DNA from: Ferruginibacter sp.
GTDB taxonomy: Bacteria > Bacteroidota > Bacteroidia > Chitinophagales > Chitinophagaceae
Direction of reading: 5' to 3'
DNA: 38,115 bases
Assembly: GCA_030655145.1 (NCBI GenBank)
Contig: JAURWD010000002.1
Location: 1-38,115, forward strand
This document shows, piece after piece, positions 15,403 to 24,028 of the stretch. How positions within the stretch are numbered: the first letter of the stretch is position 1; each line of letters begins with the position of its first letter. The notes beneath the pieces are model-generated. The model saw only the letters and a list, made by a program, of their open reading frames with translations. It ran no database searches and had not been told where the DNA came from. The position numbers were made by a program, and so were the translations under genes.

Positions 15403-17958
15403 TCAAAACAGGTTAACCATTGTTGTACAATAATAAAATCCGCCAATGGCGGGACCACCGATAAAGGAATAATAATACTTGTTCAAAATATTTGTTGCGC
15501 CGAGTTTGAGAAGAAACCTATTGGTTTTGTCTCGGTACTGTACCTGCGCATCCAGGGTTCTATAAGCCGGTACGGTTCCGGTTGCGAGAGAAGACTGCCA
15601 TAGGTAAGATGTTTGCCACCTGTAGTTTACCTGGAAACCGAAATGAGTAAAGAGGGAAGTATTTCCCACCGTTAAATTATACATCCAGCGGGGAGTGTTA
15701 AAGCCGTCTTCCAGCCCGTCCTGCTGATCCCTGCGATCTAACTTTGCCAGCGTAACATTGCCGCTTAATTTGAATTGTTTAGGCAGCTCCCAGGTCACGC
15801 CCATCGTGCTGCCATAGTTGTAGCTCACTGTTTTAGAATTTGTCCAAAGCCTGTACCTGTCCTGCTTTTGCTTGTCGTTGAAATACCAGGCAATGCTATC
15901 AGCCTGGGATGTTTTGGGAATATTCGCTTCAACCTGCGCCATCAGGTTGCGATAAACATTGTAATAGAAATCGATGTCGACTAATATTTTTTCGTCGAAG
16001 AAAGTACCGCGGTAGCCTGCTTCTAATCCTTTCACTTTTTCAGGCTCCAGGTAGGTGTACGTATTGCGTTTCAACAGACCTTTATTTTTTTCGATTGCCT
16101 GCGCAGTTGTCAAGCCATTCCGGTTAACATCATTTGTATTGGCCGCCTGGAAAGCATCTATGGATGCCCGCAGGTAACTGTTTTCAAAAATGCCGTTCGA
16201 CATAACCGGCAAGCCACCCACTCGCTTTACGCCACCGCTGTTGATGTTTGAAAAAGCCTCAAACAGACTTGGAAACCTGTAACCCTGTTGTACAGCCACA
16301 CGGAAATTCTGTGTACTAACGGGAGAGTATACCACCGCGATCCGCGGGTTAAATTTAGCAGCGAAATATTCATTTTTATCCAACCGCAACACCGCGTTCA
16401 CTTTTAATTTTTGCTGCAGGAAATATTTGGTCCCCTGTATGAAGCCACCAACTTTTTGGTACACAAGATGAGCATCCGCTTTCACCGGGTTAATAAAATA
16501 ATTCCCGTCGGGCACGACCTCGTACCTGCGGTAGTCAAACCCGTACATGAGGGAAATGCTGTATTTTTTTTCCAGGTTTTTTAAGATGGATTCAGAAAGG
16601 TTGTGTTGCATTTCTCCATGATACATGTTCGCCTTTACCCGCAAGGCGGCACCAATGTTCCAGTCATTGATCGTTCTTAATTCCGCCACCAGTTTTTCCA
16701 TCGCCGGTGTGTGGGGTTGGGGTCGGCCCAGGTCGGCAAAATTTCTTGCCTCCTGCATGGCTGCGTGTATGGTTGCGCCGCTATTGATAGCTGTACCAAA
16801 CTGGTTGCTAAAGTCTTTATACCAGCCATCATCTTTTTTGAAAGCACGTTCGATATTCTCCGCCATCGAACGAATATTGTAAGAATCGCCGGTATGCTCG
16901 GTGGTCACGTAGGCTTTCACCTGTATGCTGTTGGTTTTTAATGCCAGCGACGTTTGAGTGGTAATATAATCGTCGAGCCGGAAACGATTGGTACGCTGGT
17001 AGATCGTATTGGTATGTGCGAACCGGGAAGTAAGCGACAGTGTAGCTTTTTTAAAGCGATAGGCCGCAGTCAGATCGGCCTTGAAATTTGCCAGGGTGTA
17101 ATCACTGATCTCTTTTTCTGGGTAACCGGTTCTGCTGACCACATATTGTTTTCCATTCAGGCTGAGCGTGCGCCGGTTGGGTGATTCATCCCCATAAATA
17201 TTGACCTGGTCTTTTCCTGGGTTATCCATACCCGTTAGGTTCGTTGACGCGTTGGCGGTAGGGTTCAGGTCAAATCGATTATCGGCGTACCAGTCGGTAC
17301 CGGTGGCATAAACCACATTCAGCTTAAAGGCGAATTTGTCAGTATACTGTTTTGCCCAGCGTAGAGCTGTTTCACTAAATATCGCTGCACTACCGCGTTC
17401 GTCGCCCAGGTGGTTAAGGCCCGTTCGCTGCTGAATACTGAGCCCCTGGTTTAAAAAAGGATCTTTTGTTATAAAGTTAGCTGTGCCATTGATGGCATTC
17501 ATACCATACAAAGCGGAGGCGGAGCCGGGGATAATTTCCACGGTCTCAATATCCAGGTCATTTGGTCCAAGGGCATTGGCCATTGGGGCACCAATATGCG
17601 GGGCCTGTATGTCTGAGCCATCCACCATCTGCACAAAACGTACATTGGTGGTATTGGTAAATCCCCTCGCATTGATGACTTTGAATCCCAGGCTGGGCGT
17701 GATCATTTGAACGCCTTTCACATTTTCAATGGCTTCGAAAAAAGAGGGCTGGGCGGACTGTCGCAAGGCAATTGCATCAAGTTTTTCAATGCTCACCGGG
17801 GATTGTAAAATTCGTTCGCTTTGACGGCTGGCGGTCACCACGAGGGCGGGCAGACGCACATGATTTTTATTCGCGGAAGTATCGGTCTGGGCTTCGCATA
17901 CCAGTGACAATAAATGAAGAAGAGAAAAAATAAATGTTAGCCGGGAGAAGATACGCAT
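15403..17958 (-). CDS. TonB-dependent outer-membrane receptor, likely ModE-regulated
   Basis: About 851 residues. The start is the ATG at 17958; a TTG three bases earlier was not used. The signal peptide ends in LLSLVCEAQT. The plug domain at about 35-170 contains LVVTASRQSERILQSPVSIEKLD, the region INARGFTNTTNVRFVQMVDG and VEIIPGSASALYGMNAINGTANFITK. The rest is a 22-strand barrel ending in Phe (TTMVNLF), as required for outer-membrane insertion. It has no N-terminal carboxypeptidase-like domain and no SusC features, so it belongs with siderophore/metal-complex receptors, not glycan importers. The gene directly upstream encodes a ModE-like regulator, and a ModE-type site lies 10-33 bp before the start codon. 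Import of molybdate, tungstate or a chelate of them is therefore plausible, but the ligand is inferred. Confidence 0.9.
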   Translation of the reverse strand: MRIFSRLTFIFSLLHLLSLVCEAQTDTSANKNHVRLPALVVTASRQSERILQSPVSIEKLDAIALRQSAQPSFFEAIENVKGVQMITPSLGFKVINARGFTNTTNVRFVQMVDGSDIQAPHIGAPMANALGPNDLDIETVEIIPGSASALYGMNAINGTANFITKDPFLNQGLSIQQRTGLNHLGDERGSAAIFSETALRWAKQYTDKFAFKLNVVYATGTDWYADNRFDLNPTANASTNLTGMDNPGKDQVNIYGDESPNRRTLSLNGKQYVVSRTGYPEKEISDYTLANFKADLTAAYRFKKATLSLTSRFAHTNTIYQRTNRFRLDDYITTQTSLALKTNSIQVKAYVTTEHTGDSYNIRSMAENIERAFKKDDGWYKDFSNQFGTAINSGATIHAAMQEARNFADLGRPQPHTPAMEKLVAELRTINDWNIGAALRVKANMYHGEMQHNLSESILKNLEKKYSISLMYGFDYRRYEVVPDGNYFINPVKADAHLVYQKVGGFIQGTKYFLQQKLKVNAVLRLDKNEYFAAKFNPRIAVVYSPVSTQNFRVAVQQGYRFPSLFEAFSNINSGGVKRVGGLPVMSNGIFENSYLRASIDAFQAANTNDVNRNGLTTAQAIEKNKGLLKRNTYTYLEPEKVKGLEAGYRGTFFDEKILVDIDFYYNVYRNLMAQVEANIPKTSQADSIAWYFNDKQKQDRYRLWTNSKTVSYNYGSTMGVTWELPKQFKLSGNVTLAKLDRRDQQDGLEDGFNTPRWMYNLTVGNTSLFTHFGFQVNYRWQTSYLWQSSLATGTVPAYRTLDAQVQYRDKTNRFLLKLGATNILNKYYYSFIGGPAIGGFYYCTTMVNLF

Positions 17959-17967
17959 CAATCAATC

Positions 17968-17991
17968 CGTTATTTTCTTAAAGATATAACG
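17968..17991. promoter_or_regulatory. Candidate ModE operator upstream of the TonB receptor
   Basis: CGTTAT at 17968-17973 and ATAACG at 17986-17991 form a perfect 6-bp inverted repeat with a 12-bp spacer, 24 bp in total. This is the same CGTTAT-N12-ATAACG layout as I recall for the E. coli ModE site at the modABCD operon. It is 10 bp upstream of the receptor ATG, and the minus-strand sequence TATCTTTA inside it resembles a -7 box, so binding should repress. Confidence 0.7.
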
Positions 17992-18201
17992 CAGCTGATG
18001 AAATCGTAAAGATTTTTTATAGCAGGTATTCCAGGCGAGGTAGCGTTATTTCAATAAACCAGGTCGTTATGTTAGTTAGGTAATTTCTCCATTGATTAAA
18101 AGGAGAGAAAACGGCGGGCCATTATTAGCTGCAAAAAGGAAAATAATTTTTCAACTATGCATCATCGTTAGTTGATCAAAGTTGCGAGGATGCGGGTTGA
18201 T

Positions 18202-18585
18202 TCAAAGGCCGGCCGCATTAAAGTTGTTGGTTTCTTCTGCCAGGAAATGTTCAAACCGCTGGCGCAACCCGCGGTGGTATTCAATGAGCTGCCTGGCTTC
18301 AGCAGAGATAGCCGACCCACCGCCTTTTTCTCCGCCGGTCTGGGTAACAACCAATGGGGTTGCAGCCTGGGCATTGAGCGCATTGATCATTTCCCAGGCT
18401 TTTTTATAAGACATGCCCATTTGTTTTGCAGCCTTGTTGAGCGAGCCGGTTACTTCAATGTGTTCCAGCAATTCAACGCGACCGGGACCAAAAAAACGTT
18501 CCCCGCCACATTCGATGCGCAGGCTTCCGACGACTTTGTATTGCAATTTTTTTTTCAGCACTGACTTCAAACCTGTATTACCCAT
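18202..18585 (-). CDS. Single-domain ModE-type winged-helix regulator
   Basis: About 127 residues, start ATG at 18585 (an in-frame ATG at 18606 adds MWRNKIA only). It has the ModE N-terminal wHTH: LRIECGGERFFGPGRVELLEHIEVTGSLNKAAKQMGMSYKKAWEMINALNAQA, then a wing with TPLVVTQTGGEKGGGSAISAEARQLIEYHRGL. The GG-rich wing and the MSYKKAW recognition helix are hallmarks of the family. The protein ends soon after. The TOBE/MOP domains that bind molybdate in E. coli ModE are absent, so the sensor signal must come from elsewhere or the protein binds DNA constitutively. The TonB receptor gene lies 243 bp downstream on the same strand with a ModE-like site at its start. Confidence 0.88.
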   Translation of the reverse strand: MGNTGLKSVLKKKLQYKVVGSLRIECGGERFFGPGRVELLEHIEVTGSLNKAAKQMGMSYKKAWEMINALNAQAATPLVVTQTGGEKGGGSAISAEARQLIEYHRGLRQRFEHFLAEETNNFNAAGL

Positions 18586-18606
18586 AGCTATTTTATTTCG
18601 CCACAA

Positions 18607-18911
18607 TAGTAAGATTTTAAACGACCCGTTGCAGGGAAGGGTAGACGTCGTGCCGGATCAATTTTCATTGCTTGACAATGTTTTTTATCGCCGCTACCGG
18701 CCAAGCCGCGAAATATTCAATTTTGTCCCCAAAAATGAACTGTATCAAATCCGTACACCTGGTGTACGCTACTGTACACAGATAAACAAAATAGCTTACT
18801 TAACTCGCTTGTAATCAATAGAATGAATGCTGGCATAATTTGAGTGATTCAAGTACAAGACCGGGGCGTACTGCCTGTTGAAACCTTGCCCGGCGAAACC
18901 AAACCAACCTT
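18607..18911. promoter_or_regulatory. Divergent intergenic region (ModE / FtsX permease) with TGTAC half-sites
   Basis: This 305-bp interval has no gene. It holds a perfect palindrome GTACACC-T-GGTGTAC at 18753-18767, followed by a further TGTACAC at 18773-18779, so three half-sites of similar sequence lie within 27 bp. They are about 135-160 bp before the permease start. The pattern suggests a regulator-binding site for the permease gene; no regulator in this window is an obvious match. Confidence 0.5.
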
Positions 18912-21284
18912 ATGTTTCAAAACTTTGTAAAGACAGCCATCCGAAATCTTTCCAGGAATAAATTTTTTACTACCCTAAATGTCATCGGCCTTGGCCTGGG
19001 CATGTCGCTAAGTTTATTGTTCATCGCCTTGCTTGCCTTTCTATCCAGGTTCGATGATTTCCACGCGAAGGGTGATCGCATCTACCGGGTAACCACGCAG
19101 GTGCAGGATAAGCAGGATAACCCACACAAAGCTTCAGCGCCTGCTGCACTCGCAGATCAATTGACGGGCGTTAGCGGTGTCGAGAAAGTTATCAGGGTTC
19201 ATGGTTCTCTTTACGGCCAGGCCAGTTATGCGGAGAAGAAAATAGAACTGTCTGGGTATTTCGCAGATCCCGGATTTTTTGAGATGTTCAATTTTCCTTT
19301 ACTGAAAGGGAATGGTGCCACTGCGCTGAAAAATCCGAACAGCATCCTGCTGTCAGAAACCGCCGCAACAAAAATATTTGGTTCGAAGGAGGCGATGGGA
19401 GAAACGATCCGGATAGACGGATACGGAAGTTTTATGATTGGTGGTATTTTCAGAGATCCTCCCAGGAATACCCACATGCAATTTGAGGCGATTGCCTCTT
19501 ACGCTACGCTGCTGTCGTACAACACCGATTTCCTCGATAAAAAGACAGAATGGAAATCCTTTAACGGATCGTTTATATACCTCTTGCTCAACAAGGGGGC
19601 TGACGTGAATAACGTGGGTAGTTTTTTGAACAGGGTAGCCAAAGACAAATATGCCGGGCTGAACATTAAAGCAGCCTTCAAATTGCAGGCATTAAAAGCG
19701 ATCACTCCCGGGCCGGACTTATCTGATCCCATCGGGCCAAACTGGAGCTATCTTTTACTGTTTATCACCGGTGCCATCACGTTGATCGTACTCATACCGG
19801 CTTGTACCAATTACATCAACCTGTCCATCTCGCAATCATTGGAACGTATGAAAGAGATTGGTGTAAGAAAGGTGATGGGTGGACGAAAAAAACACCTCGT
19901 GATGCAGTTTATCGTGGAGTCAACCACACTCGCATTGTTGGCGCTGTTGCTTGCCTACGTGGTTTACGAAGTGATCAGGAAAGACTTCTTAAGTCAAATG
20001 ATGGAAACCTCACCAATCGATTTATCACCCACCTGGGAAACATTTGTGGGCTTTCTTTTATTCGCGTTGTTTATAGGCGCCGTTGCCGGATTTGTGCCCG
20101 CGCTTTACTTCTCCAAACTTTCGCCAACCCTGGCATTGAAAGGCAAAGAAATAAAAACAACTGGCCGTTCATACTTCCGGAAATTTGTTTTAACCCTCCA
20201 GTTTATCATCTCCCTGGGTTTCATAATGGCTGTGGTGATCATGATGCGCCAGTACCGGTATTCCATCAATTATGACCTGGGATTTGAGCAGGAACAGGTA
20301 CTCGATGTTGAGTTGCAGAACCTCGATCCGCAGATCTTTAAAAACGAATTTCAAAAATTAGCAGGGGTTCAGCGCATATCTATGTCCTCGCATGTATTGG
20401 GTATCGGTACTGCGGCGGAGCGATACATCCGCATGCCTAATCGTTTTGATTCGATCGCCGTTACTTCAATGGCTGTTGATGACAATTTCATTTCCAACAT
20501 GAAATTATCCCTGCTTGCAGGCAGGGACTTTACCCAACACAAATCGGAGCAATCGCGGCTCATCATCGTAAATGAAGAATTTGTAAAAGCCTTGCACCTG
20601 CCAAATCCCTCGGCTGCCATCAACGGTTTGATCACCCTGACCGACAGCAGTGAATTGCGCATCGCGGGGGTGTTGAAAAACTTTCACTATTCAGGATTGA
20701 AAGATGCCATGGCACCTTTTTTCCTGGAGTATGATCCTAACAAGTTCGCCTATGCGAACATTAAATTAGAACGGGGTGAAGCTTTGTCAACCATCACGGA
20801 GATGGAGAAGTTATGGAAAAAGATCGGGGGACAGGGCAAATTCACGGCCCATTTATTTTCGGAAGAAATAAAAGACGCTTATAGTTTTTATATCATGCTG
20901 ATGAAATTCTGGAGCTTCCTGGGATTGCTGGCAATCACCGTGGCCTGCCTGGGTTTATTAGGCACGGTATCGTTTACGATCAAGAAACGGGTGAAAGAGA
21001 TTGGTATACGGAAAGTATTGGGTGCCTCTGCGAAAGGATTGGTCGTATTGTTGTCAAAAGATTTCGTCATCCTGCTGGTCATCGCCTCTGTCATTACCAT
21101 TCCGGTGATTTATTTCCTGTTTACACACATGCTGAATAACACACAGTATTACAGCATGCAAATTGGTTTCATGGAAGTTTTCGTGAGCCTGTTGATCATG
21201 CTGTTTTTGGGACTTGCTACTGTGCTGTCACAAACGCTGAGGGCGGCGAATGCCAACCCGGTAGACAATCTGAAAATTGATTAA
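18912..21284 (+). CDS. FtsX/MacB-like ABC transporter permease (duplicated module)
   Basis: A 790-residue protein with the double-module layout of Bacteroidota stand-alone permeases. TM1 is at about 20-45 after NFVKTAIRNLSRNKFFTTLNVIGL, followed by a periplasmic MacB_PCD domain to about 275. FtsX domain 1 has the coupling motif ERMKEIGVRKVMGGRKKHLVMQFIVES. The second module has TM5 at about 424-447 (FRKFVLTLQFIISLGFIMAVVIM), another periplasmic domain to about 660, and FtsX domain 2 with RVKEIGIRKVLGASAKGLVVLLSKDF. The two XXKEIGxRKVxG motifs contact an ATPase that must be encoded elsewhere, as no ABC ATPase gene is nearby. It is probably a mechanotransmission-type or lipoprotein/peptide export system; the substrate is unknown. 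Confidence 0.93.
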   Translation: MFQNFVKTAIRNLSRNKFFTTLNVIGLGLGMSLSLLFIALLAFLSRFDDFHAKGDRIYRVTTQVQDKQDNPHKASAPAALADQLTGVSGVEKVIRVHGSLYGQASYAEKKIELSGYFADPGFFEMFNFPLLKGNGATALKNPNSILLSETAATKIFGSKEAMGETIRIDGYGSFMIGGIFRDPPRNTHMQFEAIASYATLLSYNTDFLDKKTEWKSFNGSFIYLLLNKGADVNNVGSFLNRVAKDKYAGLNIKAAFKLQALKAITPGPDLSDPIGPNWSYLLLFITGAITLIVLIPACTNYINLSISQSLERMKEIGVRKVMGGRKKHLVMQFIVESTTLALLALLLAYVVYEVIRKDFLSQMMETSPIDLSPTWETFVGFLLFALFIGAVAGFVPALYFSKLSPTLALKGKEIKTTGRSYFRKFVLTLQFIISLGFIMAVVIMMRQYRYSINYDLGFEQEQVLDVELQNLDPQIFKNEFQKLAGVQRISMSSHVLGIGTAAERYIRMPNRFDSIAVTSMAVDDNFISNMKLSLLAGRDFTQHKSEQSRLIIVNEEFVKALHLPNPSAAINGLITLTDSSELRIAGVLKNFHYSGLKDAMAPFFLEYDPNKFAYANIKLERGEALSTITEMEKLWKKIGGQGKFTAHLFSEEIKDAYSFYIMLMKFWSFLGLLAITVACLGLLGTVSFTIKKRVKEIGIRKVLGASAKGLVVLLSKDFVILLVIASVITIPVIYFLFTHMLNNTQYYSMQIGFMEVFVSLLIMLFLGLATVLSQTLRAANANPVDNLKID

Positions 21285-21403
21285 TTACTTCATTTTAAGG
21301 TTTGAATAGCGAAGTGTTTTGCGGAATTGGCGGTATCAACGGGTTGTTCCTCCAAATAAGTTGCATTCCTCAATGTCATTCATTTCGACACGAACGATTC
21401 TTT

Positions 21404-21452
21404 ATGTCGAAATTTGTCGTTATTTTCGTCATTAATTAACTTTGATGTCGAA
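21404..21452 (+). promoter_or_regulatory. Promoter of the Fic gene with flanking ATGTCGAA repeats
   Basis: A perfect -7 element TAACTTTG is at 21437-21444, and a TTG -33 element is at 21414-21416 with a 20-bp spacer. Two copies of ATGTCGAA (21404-21411 and 21445-21452), 41 bp apart, bracket the core promoter, and GTCG occurs several more times nearby. They are candidate operator half-sites, possibly for the winged-helix tail of the Fic protein itself (inference). Confidence 0.55.
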
Positions 21453-21505
21453 TCGTCGGTTACCAACGACCGACATCAGGCAACTGACATTGACAACACA
21501 AACCC

Positions 21506-22597
21506 ATGATTTTCAATAGAAATAGTCCTTATAACGAACTGCCTGACCTGCCACCTGCGAGTTTCGAAGAAACGCCGGAATTGTTGCGCCACCTGGCAAA
21601 GGCTGCGCGGCACCTGGGCGAATTAAACGGTCTTTGCGCTTCCCTGCCCGATCCCCAGCTATTGATCAATACGATTGTATTACAGGAAAGTCGGGATAGC
21701 TCAGCCATAGAAAATATCGTGACCACCCAGGATGAACTCTATAAAGCCGCGAATGAAGAGGGGGGGGCCAGCCAGGCGGCCAAAGAAGTGTTGAGCTATC
21801 GGGAAGCCTTATACGTTGGCCTGGATAAAATGCAGGCGCAAAAAAACCTGGTGCTCACGAATACGATGGTAGAAATCGTTCGCACCATCAAACAAAATAA
21901 AGCGGGCATCAGGACCGCACCGGGCACGGCATTAAAAAACGCAATCAATGGCCAGGTGATCTATACGCCCCCTTGTTGCGAGGAGGTGTTGCGGGAGAAA
22001 TTAAGTGCGTTGGAACAATTCATCAACGCGCCGGAAAATTCGGCCTTAGATCCGTTGGTAAAAATGGCGCTGATCCATTACCAGTTCGAAGCGATCCATC
22101 CGTTCGCAGATGGAAACGGGCGCACGGGAAGAATTGTGAATGCTTTGTACCTGGTGCAGCAGGAATTGCTGGTGCAGCCGGTGCTTTATCTCAGCTCATA
22201 TATTGTAAAATACAAAACGGAATACTATCAATTATTGAGAGGCGTAACCGAAGAAAATAACTGGCACGACTGGGTCATGTATATCCTGACAGCGTTGATA
22301 GAAACCGCACAGCTCACGACGAAAAAAATACGGAGCATGTTGCTGCTAAAAGAAGAAGTAGAAAAGAAAATGAAAGAAGTGCTCGGCGCCTCATTTAGTT
22401 TCGATCTACTCCAATTGATGTTTGCCCAGCCGTATTTAAAAATTGAAATACTTGAAAAAAAATCAATTGCCCACCGGCAAACCGCCTCCACCTGGTTAAA
22501 GAAAATGACCAACGCTGATATTGTACGGCCGAATAAAATGGGCAGGACGACCTATTATGTAAATTGGAAGTTGATGGAATTATTAGGGGAAGATTGA
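21506..22597 (+). CDS. Fic-family protein adenylyltransferase with N-terminal autoinhibitory helix and C-terminal wHTH
   Basis: A 363-residue protein. The Fic core motif is complete: HPFADGNGRTGR at 198-209, with catalytic His198, so it is predicted to transfer AMP (or another nucleotide part) to a hydroxyl side chain of a target protein. Residues 65-70, SSAIEN, fit the inhibitory alpha-inh motif (S/T)xxxE(G/N) with Glu69 blocking the ATP gamma-phosphate, which makes it a class II, self-inhibited Fic. The N-terminal part (about 10-110) is the Fic_N domain. The C-terminal 90 residues (FDLLQLMFAQPYLKIEILEKKSIAHRQTASTWLKKMTNADIVRP) form a winged helix, so it may bind DNA and control its own promoter. 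No separate antitoxin gene adjoins it, consistent with internal inhibition. Its target is unknown. Confidence 0.92.
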   Translation: MIFNRNSPYNELPDLPPASFEETPELLRHLAKAARHLGELNGLCASLPDPQLLINTIVLQESRDSSAIENIVTTQDELYKAANEEGGASQAAKEVLSYREALYVGLDKMQAQKNLVLTNTMVEIVRTIKQNKAGIRTAPGTALKNAINGQVIYTPPCCEEVLREKLSALEQFINAPENSALDPLVKMALIHYQFEAIHPFADGNGRTGRIVNALYLVQQELLVQPVLYLSSYIVKYKTEYYQLLRGVTEENNWHDWVMYILTALIETAQLTTKKIRSMLLLKEEVEKKMKEVLGASFSFDLLQLMFAQPYLKIEILEKKSIAHRQTASTWLKKMTNADIVRPNKMGRTTYYVNWKLMELLGED

Positions 22598-22837
22598 TAT
22601 TCTCAGCAAAAATAATTTAGCGACTCTTGCTCTCCGCAATCGCTGTTGCAATACTGTTCAACCATACCTGGTAAATTTCTTTCTCATTACGGGAGCATTT
22701 CAGCACCTACCATCTTATTAATAGTGATGCAATTTGACAATGAGGACCAATAGACTGGCATGAACTTTTCATCCTACTGCTTGTATTTAAAAGGGCGCGG
22801 GGAATAACAAATAAAACCTCGCCGATAATCTCATTTT

Positions 22838-23782
22838 ATGGAGCATGTACCGCAGGACGAACAAAAGCAAACTGAAAATCCAACCCAAGACCAAGTTGTT
22901 ATTTTGGCCGGTGCCACCGGGAATTTAGGACACCGGGTCGCGGTTCATTTGCTTGCTGCAGGATCTGCGGTTAAAGCCCTGGTAAGAAAAGGTAGTAACA
23001 GTGCAGCGTTAGAAACCTTGGGCCAACAAGGTGTGCAGTTCGTCGAAGTAGATTTCGCAAACCCCGACGAACTGAAGGCTGCCTGCAAAGGCGGTTCTTG
23101 TTTGGTCTCCGCACTCAGCGGCCTCAGCGATGTGATCATTGATGTACAAACAAACCTGCTTGACGCCGCAGTAAGCGCGGGCGTACCACGTTTTATTCCA
23201 TCAGATTACTGCATCGATTATACAAAACTTCAAGAGGGGAGCAACCGGAATTTAGACCTACGCCGCCAGTTTAATAAGCGGCTGAACCAGGCACCCATCG
23301 CCGCCACTTCTATTTTAAATGGAATGTTTACAGACCTGCTCACCGGGCAGGCACCCATCATTATACAAGGAATCAAACGCGTCGTGTACTGGGGTAGTGC
23401 CGAACAACTGTTAGATTTTACAACCACGGAGAACACCGCCGAATTCACCGCAAGGGCAGCCATGGATGCAACTACGCCACGTTATCTCCGCATTGCGGGA
23501 GAAGTAACCAACATAAAGGGCCTTCAGAAATCAGCCAGCGCAGCTAGCGGGAAAACATTTCAACTCCTGCGTGCAGGCGGCCTGGGCGGACTGCAAAGAA
23601 TGATCAACATCACCCGTTTTCTTTTACCTAAAAAGAAAGAAGTTTTTCCCCCCTGGCAGGGAATGCAATACATGCACAACATGTTTACAGGCCGTCCCAA
23701 ACTCACGCCATTGGATAATGATCGCTATCCAGGAATTCATTGGACAAGCGTAGAGGAAGTTTTACAAAATGCGAAAAAGTAA
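22838..23782 (+). CDS. NmrA-like NAD(P)-binding reductase (atypical SDR)
   Basis: A 314-residue cytoplasmic protein. After a 19-residue polar leader it has a Rossmann fold with the dinucleotide motif GATGNLG at residues 25-31 and the NADP-type basic residue in ALVRKGSNS after the second strand. The next strand reads VQFVEVDFANPDELKAAC, and SDYCIDYT and RRQFNKRLNQA follow at about 121-150. These are typical of NmrA/isoflavone-reductase-like members (often annotated aromatic alcohol reductase). The usual YxxxK catalytic pair is absent, as expected in this group, where a lysine downstream of the SDY segment can serve. It may reduce an aldehyde or ketone or may be a redox-sensing regulator. It stands alone. 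Confidence 0.88.
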   Translation: MEHVPQDEQKQTENPTQDQVVILAGATGNLGHRVAVHLLAAGSAVKALVRKGSNSAALETLGQQGVQFVEVDFANPDELKAACKGGSCLVSALSGLSDVIIDVQTNLLDAAVSAGVPRFIPSDYCIDYTKLQEGSNRNLDLRRQFNKRLNQAPIAATSILNGMFTDLLTGQAPIIIQGIKRVVYWGSAEQLLDFTTTENTAEFTARAAMDATTPRYLRIAGEVTNIKGLQKSASAASGKTFQLLRAGGLGGLQRMINITRFLLPKKKEVFPPWQGMQYMHNMFTGRPKLTPLDNDRYPGIHWTSVEEVLQNAKK

Positions 23783-24028
23783 ACCTGCATTTATAACGAC
23801 ACTTTTCGAGAATAGCCACTCATTTAGACAATGAAACAACAGCACAAGGCTGGTCAAAACGTATTGCGCTGCCATCATCGTAGTATCCGCGTTATGTACT
23901 TGTATGTTGAACCGGTGTTCCGATATACCGATCAGCCTTAATTTTAATTGCCGGTAGCCGCGCTCTGGGCTTTGTTAATCCACCAGGAGAAAAAAGGTTC
24001 ACCTTGGTTAAAGAAAACTGCTTGTGAT

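Noticed and set aside
18044..18070. Two further CGTTAT hexamers as a second ModE site
   Set aside because: They are direct, not inverted, and are spaced 21 bp apart; neither has an ATAACG partner at the right distance.
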